Assembly: GCA_946807835.1 (NCBI GenBank)
Contig: OX327686.1
Span: forward strand, 13,330,001-13,394,000
DNA: 64,000 nt
From: Ailanthus altissimus
Taxonomy: Eukaryota; Streptophyta; Magnoliopsida; Sapindales; Simaroubaceae
Reading direction: 5' to 3'
Positions 24,406 to 36,577 of this stretch are shown in pieces. A program made the position numbers and the translations under genes. The stretch's first letter is position 1, and each line of letters opens with the position of its first letter. Below the pieces are notes generated by a model, which worked only from the letters and a program-made list of their open reading frames with translations, was not told where the DNA came from and searched no databases.

Positions 24406-25815
24406 TGATGCGATATTTCTATATCATAAAATTAAGTGCAAGTATACACTATCGTATGCAAGTAATAAAGAGACTAAATAAGTCGGATGTCGAACTCACA
24501 GGGATAATTTTTTCTTTTCTACCAAGTACTAAAATTTATATATTTCTAATAATTATTCAAATAAATAAAAATCTAAGAATGAGTGCAGAAAATATAAAAA
24601 TAAAAACACAATGCAACGAGATTTAATTGATAGCAATATCGAGAAAACTTAGGATTAATACTATCCCTCAATATGCTTTCTAATGATTAATCTTCTAATA
24701 TTTAACTCTCTTAGTCTTTATTATTGATCAAGACACTAATGTATCCACAAGCCTCTTCCAAGGTCATGCAAGTATACCTTAATTTATCAAATACCTATAT
24801 TCCTATGGTACTTGTAATAAATTACTATTCATTAAGATTAGGTCTTATTGATCATACATGCCAATTAGGTATATTCCTATCCTAAATTGAAACTTGCATA
24901 TGCAACATTGAATGTTACTCTACAATCATGCATCAAATTACCTAGGTCTAAATATTATGATTTCTCTTCTGAGTTTATCAAAATATTACCAATTCATTCA
25001 CCATATATTGGCCAGATATATTGAAGTATTAAGATCAAGTAATTTAAATAATAAAGGACTAAGTTTATTAAATATTAAAAAGATATGGCAATTAAGCGCA
25101 CATATTGAGTTCAAATATTAACCCTAGAAAATAAATTTAGTTCATAGCTACAAGAGAATCACAGCAATAAAAATAAAAATAAAACATGATACAATCAATT
25201 GCAAACTGATATAGACGTCGAATCGCTCTTGATTGATGTTGCTCTAAACTATTGGTGCTTTTGAACTACTCTAAGTTCTCTTTAGGTTGATCTAGGTTCT
25301 TCTTTGGTATTCTCTTTACGTCTAGGGTCGAGTGGCTTTTTATAGGGTTTGATTTGAACTTGAAAAACTCAATTTTGGTCGCACTAGGATTCGCGCTACC
25401 GCTGGTGCGCTATGAAGTTGTCGCTGGGGCGCTGCATGAAAACGGCTTCATCGCTGGAGCGGTGAACTGATAGCGCTGGGGCTCTGGAGCGTCGCTGGCA
25501 CGATGAATATTTGTCGCTGGAGCGCTAGATGCAACTTAAACAGGCATTTTTCCTATTTCGATCACTATTCCAGAGCGGGGGCGACAATACTTGTGGCGCG
25601 GGGGCGACAATACTTGTGGCGCGGGGGCACTGGACTCATATTTTGAAAACTTTACATTTTAGTCCCTATTTTTGCTCCTTTTGCATTCTTTCTTTAAATT
25701 TTGTTCAAGTCCCTATAAATAACAATAAAGCACATAAATAGCCATTTATTCGCATAAAACAATAAAATATCAAAATAAAATCATGAAAAAATATATGATA
25801 ATTTTGCCCTTATCA
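24406..25815 (-). mobile_element. Solo LTR, 1410 bp, perfect TSD
   Basis: It starts TGATGCG, ends TTATCA and is flanked by CACTT at 24401-24405 and 25816-25820, a perfect 5 bp target duplication. It is the sister of the solo LTR at 16260-17643. Compared with it, this copy has a short duplication of gacaatacttgtggcgcggg near 25582-25627. A TATA box lies on the minus strand at 25337-25346. It splits the Athila-type element between gag and protease and is therefore younger than that element. Confidence 0.9.
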
Positions 25816-25820
25816 CACTT

Positions 25821-26279
25821 ATATAGTAGTTTTTGTACTTTTTTATACAGGCTTTTTTGTTTTTTGCACTATTTTCTATACTGTTTACGGTTGATTTCTT
25901 ACTTTTGCACTTAGTTTATGCCTTTGTAGTCTTTGAGAAAAAAGTATATGTCGTTTATAAGATTGTACTTCATCTTACTCTACTACATATTCCTTCTCCT
26001 TAAAGTTTAAAGATGGTGGTTGAGGTGTGTTGTTGTGTTCTTACCACTTCTTAAGAAGACAACTTGGCATTGCTCTACATTTCTTCTTGGATTGACTTCG
26101 ATATCACTTTGTAAAACTCATTGAGGTTGCTTATTAATTATTGCAACAAGTTGTCCTATTTAAACCTTTAAATTCTTCAAAGTTGTTGAATGATTATACA
26201 TGATAGCGTTATTTTAACTTCATGTAGTGCATAAGCATGTCGTTTAATGACTGCTTCTTCTCTTGTAGTGGCTGAAATC
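25821..26279 (-). mobile_element. Athila-type gag C-terminal zone, unrecognisable
   Basis: This part should hold the end of Gag and the start of the protease region. It is too decayed for me to recognise a zinc knuckle or another motif. Confidence 0.35.
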
Positions 26280-27260
26280 TCGAGGGATTCATTGGTCTAG
26301 ATGACTTCCCCTAGTTATCACGCTAAAAGAAGTTTGGATGATCTTTCCACCCTAAATTGTAAAAATTTGATTGTGGGTTACGTTGCTATCGGTTGAAGTT
26401 TCCCATATAATTTGCTGATTCTATGCACTACCCATTCATGTGATTATCACTATAGAAGTTACATGTCACTTGCTGAGTTTTGATCGAATTCAATGCATCA
26501 AACTATTTTGATAACATGTTGATTTGTACTGCTAATACATTAAATGCGTTAATCTTATGTATACCGGTGACTCTTTTGGGTGTAACCCTCTCAGCTGGCC
26601 ATTAGTAACTATTTGACGTCATCTCCTCTAGTAGATCAAAACCCTCATTCTTAGACTTATTCATTAAAGCTCTTACAGCAACAGCATCTACAATAGTCCT
26701 CAAATGACCCACTAGTCCATTGAAGAACATTTGGACTAATAGTCATTTAGGGACTCTATGGTGAGCACACTTCCTTAACATATCCTTAAAGTACTCCCAT
26801 GCCTCATATAATGACTTACGATCGATCTAAACAAATGAGGTGATGTCATTTCTCAGCTTTATTGTCTTTGTTGGTAGAAAGAACTTGGCTAGAAACTTTG
26901 TACTAGAACATCCCACATTGATATATATTTGGATGATAATGACATTAAATAACTCTTAGCTTTATCCCTAAATGAAAAATAGAATAGTGTTAATCTGATG
27001 GCATCGTTGAAGATCTCATTGCAGTTGAATGTATCACAAATCCCTAGAAAATTTACGATATACATGTTTAGATCATCATTGGGGGCATCACTAAACTATA
27101 CAGACTCATTCAACATCTTAATAGTACTCAACTTAATCTCAAAATTATTCACGTTGATGGTTGGTCGTCGAATACTAGATTGAACACTATTCGCAATAGA
27201 GACTGGAAAATCCTTCAAAGATCTCTATGGTGCATAGGTTCAAACACGGGACTATTAATG
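26280..27260 (-). pseudogene. gag: Athila-type gag remnant
   Basis: The minus strand encodes PTINVNNFEIK, then SDAPNDDLNMYIVNFLGICD and FRDKAKSYL, then FLPTKTIKLRNDITSFV and SLYEAWEYFKDMLRKCAHH. These are the successive conserved blocks of the Ty3/gypsy Gag (retrotransposon gag domain). Several frameshifts and stops interrupt it. Gag would package element RNA. It lies directly after the primer site, as expected for a 5' gag. Confidence 0.8.
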
Positions 27261-27478
27261 TTATTGTTGTTCTCCTCAATGTTTAAAGATTAGTGTTATT
27301 CATGTCGAAGCTTATGCAATATTCTTTCGATCTTAGGATCAAAAGAAGTCAATTCTAAACTTTTCGCTCTTCGCATAAACTGTCAAAACACAAAATAAAA
27401 ACAAATCAAAGTAAAAAAAAATGAATTAAAAGCAAGTAGTATGGTATTAGTATTGATCTAAAAAATAGATCGAAATAA

Positions 27479-27496
27479 TCCCCGACAACGGCGCCA
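27479..27496 (-). promoter_or_regulatory. Primer-binding site, tRNA-Asp type
   Basis: The minus strand reads TGGCGCCGTTGTCGGGGA, complementary to the 3' end of plant tRNA-Asp except for one base. It lies 6 bp inside the LTR edge at 27503. This primer is typical of Athila/Tat-branch elements. It fixes the element's orientation and 5' LTR boundary. Confidence 0.85.
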
Positions 27497-27502
27497 AAAA
27501 CT

Positions 27503-28655
27503 TGATGTATGTAATAATATCTAAGTGTAAGTACACGTTATCGTATCAAGTAATATAATATTTAAGTCCAAGTAATCGTTCCTACAAGGACTATTTAATC
27601 TACGTCTTATAATCAAGTACTAAAATTAATTCTACTTAACTTTTATTTAGACAAATCAAAAGATGAATTTTAACAAAGTAACCTAATGCTATCAAATTAA
27701 ACCTAATATTAATCAAAAGTAACAACGGTTAAATTCACTAATTGTAGGAATCTAGGCTTTCGACTTATCCCCTAATATTTTATTAGACTTATTATTCTTT
27801 TAGTTAATCCCTTAATATAAATTGTTTGCTAGACTCTAATCTCATCACAAACCTCTGTCGATGGTCAAGTGAATATATTACACCATAACAATTACTTATA
27901 TATCTATAGTAATTCGAATAGAATATAATTCATTACGAACAGGTTCAAATAATACCATACATATCATCTAGATATATTTTTATCCTATACGGAACTCATA
28001 ATTGTTACCTATGATCATGCATCAAACTATCAAAAGCTAAACACATAATAATAAGAAGATATAAAATTAGACAAGAGGATGCCCTGAATCACTTCTTTCT
28101 CTCTCTGTTGGCTTGATTACATAATCTTGATCTTGAATATTCAATTATTAACTTTGATATCTTATTTTATGCTGTGAATTGTTTGTCCTAGGTTTGCCTT
28201 TGATATTGGGTGTGTTTTGACTCCACAAATAGTGCTTTTATAGGTCTACATAACTCTAAGGTTGTGGTGCTTTTAATCTAAATCAAAATAGGACAATTGA
28301 GAGTGTGTTTTATTTATCACACCAAGACTTAAAAAGGAGACTGGTGTAGGGGCTCCCTGGGCACTGAAGCAGTGAGATTGGGCGCCGCGATGCCTAACTT
28401 TCTACTGGCAAAGAAACAGAAGACCCAGCAATATTGCTTGGAGGCTACGATACCTGGGCAATGTTGTTGGGTCTTCAATTTCTTCATTGTTTTGAGTCTA
28501 TTTCACATCTATTTTGTCCCAAATATTCATGCCTTAGTTAATAAACCTATATGTGATTAAAAAAAACTCAAATAAATACAAAAATATTTGTAATTTGAGC
28601 AAAAATTAAGTTTGGGATGATAGAAATAATACTACTTATAATCCCTTATTAGGCA
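27503..28655 (-). mobile_element. 5' LTR of the Athila-type element
   Basis: The plus strand starts TGATGTATG next to the primer site and ends ttattaggCA at 28655. The minus strand thus opens TGCCTAATAAGGG and ends TACATACATCA. It is homologous to the 3' LTR at 20560-21897. A TATA-like cctataaaagc on the minus strand (near 28235) supports the orientation. The edge at 28655 abuts the Tat-type protease. Confidence 0.75.
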
Positions 28656-28990
28656 CCAATGTTAATAAGGCATTTATTGACCCCGATAATTCGGTAGATA
28701 TCCTTTTCAATGAAGCTTTTGATGACATTGGTATTAAAGATTTAAAGGTAGAAAGAACATAAACAACCTTTTAAGATTTCGGAGATGGTTGTATAATGCT
28801 ACAAGGAGTGGTCATCTTCCGTGTCCTTTAGAGAAAGACCCTATATAAAAACTATTATGGTGAGTTTTGCGGTGGTTGAGCAGCCATTCCCTTACTAGAT
28901 TTTAGTGGAAAAAGCCTTCACAAAGAACTCTACTTTGGCTATGTCTATCAATTATTTAAAGTTAAAATTCTCGGTCGAAAATGAAGTAAG
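28656..28990 (+). pseudogene. Tat-type protease remnant
   Basis: The frame reads NKAFIDPDNSVDILFNEAF, aligning with the protease active-site block in which D-x-G-S is expected; here the Gly is replaced by Asp, so activity would be lost. Blocks of the type FGDG and later SLHKELYFGYV follow in shifted frames. The start is truncated by the neighbouring element. Confidence 0.65.
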
Positions 28991-29379
28991 AGTAAACTAA
29001 AGGCATAAAAATATAGTAAGAAGCTCCTATGTATCCTCGACCAAGAAAACATTTTGTATTACCACTATAAACCGGAGAGGAGACAAGAACCAAAAGTCTA
29101 GGGATGGTAAAAGAATGGATTGATATCTAAATAAAACACGACTCCCATAAGAAGGTGGTAAAGATTTGCTCAAACTTAGGGTAAGAAGTTAAACATAGCA
29201 TAAGTGCCTTATTAAGATAATTTTTAGACATATTGGCCTAGTCACATGAGGATATGCAAGGGATAAACCCTTCACTAATCTCCCATGCATTAGTGGTTAA
29301 CTTGTGCTCTACATACATAAGCAAAAGTGGAGAATTTTCAATTAGGAAAAGAATAAGGCTATGGCAGCAGAGGTCAAGA

Positions 29380-30075
29380 AGTTATTAGTAGTAAGATTCA
29401 TCTGAGAAGTTCATTACCCCATGTGACTAGCTAATGTGCTAATAGTTAAGAAAGCCAACGAGAAGTAGAGAATATGTGTGGATTTTATCGACTTAAAATA
29501 AAGCTTGCCTTAAGGATATCTTCCGTTTACTGAAGATAGACCAGCCAGTGGATTCAACGACTTGGCATGCCCTCATTGACTTTATGGATGCATTCTTATG
29601 AAACAACTAGATTAAGATGTTTCTTTATGATCAGGAAAGACTTTGTTTATCACATACTAGGGAATGCACTACTACAAAGTTATACTATTCAAATTTAAGA
29701 ATGCTGGAACCACTTACCAAAGGTTTGTTAACATATTATTCAAGCCTTTGATCGAGAAGAGCATGGAAGCATATATGAACCATGTTGACAATTTAAGAAA
29801 GACATTCGAAATCTTAAGAGAACATAATATAAAGCTAAACCTTAAGAAGTCTGTGTTTAGGGTAGAGTTAGGTAAATGCTTGAATTTATGGTAAGTCAGA
29901 GAAGAATTAAGGCCAAACCCAATAAAGTTAGTGCAATTATAAATATGAAGTCAATGAATTTAGTGAATGAGATTCAAAGGCCAACAAGTAGAGTTGTTAC
30001 CTTTAATAGACTTATCTCAAAGCTATTTAAAAGTGTTTTGAAATTTTTCAGGCAATTAAGAGGAGAGAGAAGACA
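29380..30075 (+). pseudogene. Tat-type reverse transcriptase remnant
   Basis: Blocks in order are VHYPMWLANVLMVKKANEKW, RICVDFIDL, then MHYYKVILFKFKNAGTTYQR (positions 29664 onward). Next comes EAYMNHVDNL near 29766, where YVDDM is expected, then LNLKKSVFRV and FMVSQRRIKAKPNKV. The catalytic Asp pair of the YxDD box is replaced by Asn-His, so polymerase activity is lost. Stops separate several blocks. Confidence 0.85.
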
Positions 30076-30830
30076 AGATAAACTCAATAGTGTAAGGAAA
30101 ACTCCCAGCAATTCTAAGCTTATCTGGCCTAACCTATTCAACTAGAGGTGTCAAATACTACAAAATTTCCACATATATACTTAGGTGTCTCAGTACACAT
30201 AGTAAGCTCAGTCCTGGTGAAAGAAGAGAGAGCTTAAAGGCCTGTTTATTTTTCTAGCAAAGTGTTTACCGACCGTAAGAGTTGATACCCCTTAACAAAG
30301 AAGCTAACTCTTGTGCTAGTCATGTCAAGAAGAAAATTATAACCTTACTTTCTAACTCACATAGTAGTAGTCATTATTAATCAGCCATCAGGCAAATCTT
30401 GCACAAGCCTAATCTCTCAGGCAACTATTAAGATTGGTGATTAAGCTTAATAGTTTGACATTTAGTACAAGCCAAGGTCGTCTATCAAAAGGTAAGCCTT
30501 GGTAGATTTTATTGCTGAATATACACACAACAACTTGTTCACATAAGAATAAATCTCTTCTGATAAACCCTAAGGTAACCAAGCGATTAAAGGCTCAAAA
30601 ATCTTAGGTTAAACCCTTTACATAGATGAGGCATTCAATTCCTAAGAATACAGGGCATGCATTATCCTCATTAGTTTAGAAGGAGATAAGCTTAACTAAG
30701 CGGTTCAATTTGGTTTCCTAGCTTCCAATAATGAAATAGAGTATGAAGCCTTTCTCGCCAAACTCAGGGTTGCTCGACTAGTCTTAGTCTAGAGAGTCCT
30801 TGTCAAAAGTGACTTAATTAATGGTTAACC
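30076..30830 (+). pseudogene. Tat-type RNase H remnant
   Basis: ALVDFIAEYT near 30495 matches the linker before RNase H in Tat-type elements (L-A-D-F-I-A-E). Near 30730 the frame gives NNEIEYEAFLAKLRVARLVL, the RNase H block with the catalytic Glu. Frameshifts lie between. Confidence 0.65.
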
Positions 30831-31149
30831 AAGTCAAGAAGGAATTTAAGGCTAAATGAGAGAATATAATAGCCTACCTCTAGAAAGTGGAAGAGATTAT
30901 GATGCATTTTGATAAGGTCAAGATTCAGCAGAACCCACGAATTTAGAACATGGGATAAACATGCTAGGATGACTAGCCTAAATCGAGGAGGCTTGAATAC
31001 CCCAATTTTTACCACTTGAACTCATCCTAGAGCCTAGCATCAAGGAAACAGTAAAGGAAGTCTTTTATGTTAATCCCTGCCTGAGTTAGATGGACTCTAT
31101 AAGGAGAAACATTGGGAATGGAGAATTACCCTATGATAAGCTTGAAGCT

Positions 31150-32335
31150 CATAAATTCAAGTATACCTCGATTCAGTAGGCTCTAATTAAAGGTACCCAT
31201 TACTGCCAAGGGCATTCTCCTCTATACCTAAGATGTCTGAGGCCTGACGAAGCTGATTATATGCTTGGAAGATTTATGAATAGGTTTATGGAAACTATTT
31301 AGGTGTAAAGTCTTTGATCCATAACACCTTCAGATTGGATTATTACTAGCCCACAAAACTCCAAGATATTAAGTAACTTGTTCGAAAGTGTAATGTTTGC
31401 CAAAGATATGCCGATAAAATCTAAGCCCTTCTTGATTACCTCAAAGTTATGTCTACCCTTTAAGCCTTTCACTCTTTAAGGCCTTGATCTGATTAAACCT
31501 CTACCCTGAAGAAAAGGCTTGTAAAAGTATATAGTAGTCATTGTGGATTACTTCACCAAGTGGGTAGAAATATAAACCCTGACCAGAATCCCTAACCAAG
31601 ATAACAAATAAGATGATCAAGGAATTCATTTAAAGAAAACCTTGTTTGTCTATTTAGGGTCCCACATGTCAATATCACCAACCATGAAAAATAGTTTGAC
31701 AATAAAAATTTCAATAGCATATTTAGCAATTTACTATACTTCTTCAGTTTGTCTCCCAACTCACTTGAAGACTAATGGGCAAGTGAAGTTGTCCAACAAG
31801 CTTAATAAGAAGCTGTTGAACAACAATCTAGCTGAAGTGAAAGGTGATTGGGTGGATGAATTACTCGAAGTACTGTAGGCACTTAAGATTATCAATAAAA
31901 TGGCTACAAGAGAAACACCATTTTCATTAACCTTCAAATGTGAAGCCATGATTTTGATCAAGGTCAGAATGTTAACTCATTGAGTGTTATACTTCGATGA
32001 AACAAGAAATGAAGAATTACTCAGAGAGCATCTAGACTTTGTTGAACTAAAAAGGGAAAAAACAAAAGTTTAAACTACTGTATACCAACAGAGGATTGCT
32101 CGATACTATAACAAATATGTTTGAGCATGGGAATCATAAAAAAGTGATATAGTATTGAGAAAGGTACTATTAAACACCGAAAATCCTTCTAAAGGGATCC
32201 TCAATCTTAAGTGGGAAGGCCTCTACAAAATTCTCATAAGAATAACGTTTGGACACATAAATGGATGAGTGGTTAAAATACCATGAAATGTCGAACTCTT
32301 GAAAAAAATACTACCCTTGAACACTAGTGAACCAC
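31150..32335 (+). pseudogene. Tat-type integrase remnant
   Basis: CNVCQRYADKI near 31390 is the end of the HHCC zinc motif. IVVIVDYFTKWVEI near 31540 contains the first catalytic Asp. HLKTNGQVKLSNKLNKKLL near 31760 is the TNGQVE-type block; its catalytic Glu is replaced by Lys. WVDELLEVL, RNEELLREHLDFVEL and VYQQRIARYYN follow, then WEGLYKI-type C-terminal sequence. The loss of Glu and several stops show it is dead. Confidence 0.85.
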
Positions 32336-33230
32336 TGCATTTATTTTCTTTCTTTTTACAAAAAATGGTAATAAAGGATTCTCAATCAAGTGGTTAAAGG
32401 TCCCATAAGTTCAATAAAATTATTTTTGATGTTCAACTCACATATGCATTAGAGCTCATCTTAAAGTGACAAATCGAGCCTTATCCATGGCAATACTTGA
32501 GAATGGCCAACATTCTCCCTAAGAACTTGAAAACAAAAAATAATACAAAACTTAACAAGGAGCAAGTAATGGCTCTCTCGGATTACTCATCCCCAGGGAT
32601 GGAGGTGTGGTAAATTGACCTGAAGAATATCCACCAAAGTTCTCGAGTTCACAAAGTAAGATGGTTTGTACTTTGAAAAGATAATAGCACTCCTCAAGCT
32701 CTGAGTCCTTTACGACTTATTTGAACCTAGAGGACTTGTGCCCATAAATAATATGAAACCACACGTAAAAAGATGACACTGGTTTGATCACTTAAAGATA
32801 ATTCATTTATAAAATGGGTGGCTCAGGCTTGAAACCACCGACTAAGGACTCTTCTACCCAAAAACCCTTAAAAGGGAACCTTTCCCATATGAGGTTAGAT
32901 TGCAAACGTCTTTAAACACTATAGTATAAATTATGATCAAGTGTTAAGTAGATTGAGAATGAAGTCAATTCAAACCGATCAGTTAACCTGGGTAACTTAA
33001 TTAAGAATGAGGATGAGTTCTGTTATTACTTTAATACCTAGTAAAAAATGTGGTAAACAATCATTAAACTAAGCTTAGCTCATATTTAATCAGTTAATTA
33101 GAATTGGAAAATAAATAAATGCAAGTATTAGAGAAGAAAAGGAATCAAAGCCACAACACATTCTATTATAAATAGTTCATTACAAAAAAAGATTAAATAC
33201 AAATAAAAAATAAAGGCCATCAATGAAAGA
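32336..33230 (+). mobile_element. Tat-type noncoding region after integrase
   Basis: No coding sequence is recognised on either strand. This spacer between integrase and the antisense ORF is normal for Tat-type elements. Confidence 0.45.
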
Positions 33231-33239
33231 AATCTTCGG

Positions 33240-35848
33240 CCCGTAATAGTGTAGATGGTTGGCAACAAGAGGCTCCGCTATTTGAAGAATTTCGTTTGCA
33301 AATGTAACCATGAATTGAACCAGATCGAAACATTTAGCTATCAACGGACACCGAAATGTCGACCGCTAGGGAGAGGGGGGCGGGAGCAAGACGCTTTACT
33401 TAGGACCCCTTCATGAGCGGCTAGGACGACTGCACTTGACAATGCAAGGATAAAAGAGCTAGATGCCAAAGAGGATGGACTTAAAAAGGCAAGGTTAGCA
33501 ATAACTTAAGTGTTTTCAGTAGTAGTAAGAGGGTAACTTGTCCTCGTGCCCATGTCTACATCCTAGACCTCAGTGGCCTCCTCATTGGCCAACTATCTAG
33601 ATAGCTTATCCTTAAGCCATTGTAGGTCGAGGTCGTACACTCCTTTAATAGTTCCATACACTTGGAGAACCCCTCCCTCACGCCAACCATCCACAAGTTA
33701 TTGGAAGACTCTTACTTTGCGGCCTAGACAACCTTAACCTTTCTCTTTAGCTACTTTACCCTCTTCGCTAGCTCAGTTTAGTTTGATGTTAAGGCGGCAG
33801 CAATTACCTCAGCTTTAGGCACTTTTTCTTTGGGGATTTTATTCTTCCTTAAAAGCTTAAAGATTTGGCTTTTAGCTATCATCGTTTACACCTCCACCTC
33901 GTTAGCCTTAGCAACAAAGGCCGTGGATTCCTTGACAAATGCCTCAGCCTTTTTTTTTTTTTACCTTAGCCAATTCTTAACAAAGACGCTTGGCCTTAGC
34001 CTCAACCTTCTTATAGATACGACCCTCCTAAAGCCCACAAAAGATAACCCTCATATCTAAATAAGGGAGTAGGAAGCTTGTGAAAAAAATCAGAGGAATG
34101 TTATTCAGAGCTCTACTACAAAGACTAAACAAGAAAAAGGAACATAGTTACCTTTCAATTGTGTCTAATGGCAAGGTGGGTGGCATTAAACTTATCCCAT
34201 TCAAAAATTACTTTAGCACGTCCTAAGGTCATATACCTCTTCCCCTCCTTTATCTAGGGATGAGATACCTGCACCTTGCCTTCTGATTGAGGGATATGTC
34301 AAACAAAGTAAGGAAGGAAGGGTTCCAAGCAAGCAGTCTTCTTAAGTCCTCCTCGACAGCCAAGGATAGGGTCATCTTCCTAGTTACTATGGCCAACATT
34401 CTTGACCTTGAAGTACCTTGAACCGAGTCGAGCGAACATTGCGCACCCTAAAGGCAGGGTGGCATTGGAGTTGGAACGGAGGGGCTTTTAACCCTTTTTC
34501 CCTTCTTAGCCCTCGAGGGATCCTCAACAGTCTTCCTTTAAGGAGCAACCCCACCTCTTCGCTGTCCTTTAAAGATGACCTAACAATAGCCCTGGGGTCC
34601 CTCAACATAGTCGCTGACCCCTACTCTTGGCAGGGTCTCTTCCTACTAGACAATCCTAAAGATAAAAAAATAAATACTAAATGAGCATGAAGAAAGAAAA
34701 GATAAAAAGATAAGAAGCCTCAGTTAAAAAATTACATCTTCTCCTTTTTCCGTAAACAATTGAAACTTTTATGACAATGTATAGGATGAGCCCTTAGTTT
34801 CTTAGACTCTCATCAAATAATAAATCAATCACTATACTAGTGTACTTTAACGCTTCATCTACCATCTCACACTCCTCAACACTAAGTTCAGGTTGGGAAG
34901 ACCAAGTGACTACAAATAAAAATAACTACGATCAATGCTCATCCTCAACTCAAAAAGCAAATAAGAAAAGATGAAAAGTAAAAAAGACCTACTAGAAAAC
35001 TTAATAGGGCGTGAGTAGAACCCACCATCGAACCAAGGATCTCTTTCCCTCGCTCTTCCCCAGCATAAAACCAATATGCCTTTATAACTTATTGCTTAAA
35101 GGCGTCATCTAAACACGAGTAATCTTGCTCTAACCCTTATACCTCGTCAAGTAATAAAATCCCTTTTTGTCGAGATTCGCTCAGATTTGGTATATGTACT
35201 TGAGCTCTTGAAAAGTGGGCTGAGAAAGTCCACATCTTGCCTATATTATATATAACCCTAATAATATTCTCTAAAAGTTTATGTTTTCTTTAAAAGAAGG
35301 CGAACCCTATTTAGGCTAACATTCTAAGAAAATAAAGCTGCATGGGTAGCTTAAGTTCTATTCGAAAAAAATGTTAGATGGAAGGTGATCTCATTACGAG
35401 AGGGATGACTAGAAAATTTTCCCATCTCTAATACCCTCAAAATGATTGAAGTAGGTATGTTGTATTGGACCTTAAGTTTGAAGATAAGCCCCGATAACCT
35501 TAGAAGGATAGTTGGGTTTTGGTTTAGCTTATACCCCTATTCCTCACTAGGGGAAATCTCCTTACCCTCGGACTCCTCACATAAAGTTCAATAAGAATCC
35601 TCCTTGAAGTTGAGAGCAAGCTCAACTTTAAGAACCCTTTCATAATCCTCCTCAGCCTCAACTAATTCTACCTTAGGGTTCTTTTCTTAAACAGATTCTA
35701 GAACCAAATCCGAGGAAATAAGGCCCACTTGGGATCCCCTTCTACATACTAAAAGAACCTCTTCTTCATCATCACTAAGGTCGAGTCTTATACGGACAAA
35801 CTCTTTACCTTCTACGCCATGAAAATAGCTATGGTTACCCATAGACAT
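33240..35848 (-). pseudogene. Tat antisense ORF (gypsy-type transposase-like)
   Basis: The minus-strand frame begins with ATG at 35846-35848 (MSMGNHSYFHGVEGKEFVRI) and an acidic DLSDDEEE stretch. Around 35250-35500 it carries VQYNIPTSIILRVLEMGKF and then LPMQLYFLRMLA, resembling the domain called putative gypsy-type transposon (PF04195), found in antisense ORFs of Tat elements. The 33790-34060 region encodes a Lys/Glu/Ala-rich, coiled-coil-like segment (EAKAKRLCQELAKVKKK). Stops and frameshifts occur throughout. The function of these ORFs is unknown. The end at 33240 is approximate. Confidence 0.6.
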
Positions 35849-36577
35849 TTTTTTAAAGGCAAACTAAAATTTAAAAAAAAAAGATTGGGGAGGGGGGTTA
35901 TGGAGGTCAAATATCCAAACCTAAGTACATAAGGCAATCAAACATATTTTCACAAACATTCAAAAAAAAAACATGCCATAAAGAGAGTGAAATAAGCATT
36001 CAAAATTAGGTATTCAAAAAGATACAATGACAAACAAGAATATAAATACCACAAAATTTGCAAACACTAAGAAGCCAAAATAAAATACTAAAGACTATTA
36101 GATACGTAGAAAAAAAAATCCAAGAGATTAGAAATCACCAATAGAGATGATGGGCTCAAAATCGGAGCCAAAGAAACAGATTGCAGATGATTTTTGCAAT
36201 CAAGAGTGTCATTTCTCTCTTTAGAATCAATCACAGCTTGTCTTTCTCAAAACTCAAAGTATATGCAAAGTGTTAACAAGATAAAAAGACTCCTAACTTA
36301 AAGTAAGTACCAAAATTAATCTCAGCCATTGAAAAAAGACTCCTAACTTAGAGTAAGTACCTAACAGTTGGATTAAATTCAATGGCTATGAATATATCTA
36401 GATCTTTGATAACTGTAGTGACCTGACTGTTGAGTACCTATAAAGTGTAACTGATACACCACACAGATTTTGTAGGAACACCCTCATTTAATACTTGACA
36501 CCATTTTTAAAATTCAAAATAGTAAAAGTCTCGAGGACTCCCTCTATCTAAGTCTTGAGGACTTCCTCCAGCCAAAC

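Larger units (their letters stand above)
20560..28655 (-). mobile_element. Internally deleted Athila-type Ty3/gypsy element
   Basis: Read on the minus strand the order is 5' LTR (28655-27503), tRNA-Asp-type primer site, gag, protease, a polyprotein end without RT or integrase, a 3' noncoding zone, a polypurine tract and 3' LTR (21897-about 20560). A solo LTR of another family sits between gag and protease. The tRNA-Asp primer site, the gag type and the long 3' noncoding zone indicate the Athila/Tat branch of Ty3/gypsy, most like Athila. All coding parts contain stops. Confidence 0.75.

Noticed and set aside
34387..34684. Plus-strand ORF at 34418 and overlapping frame
   Set aside because: It is antisense to the Tat antisense ORF and shows no own motif.
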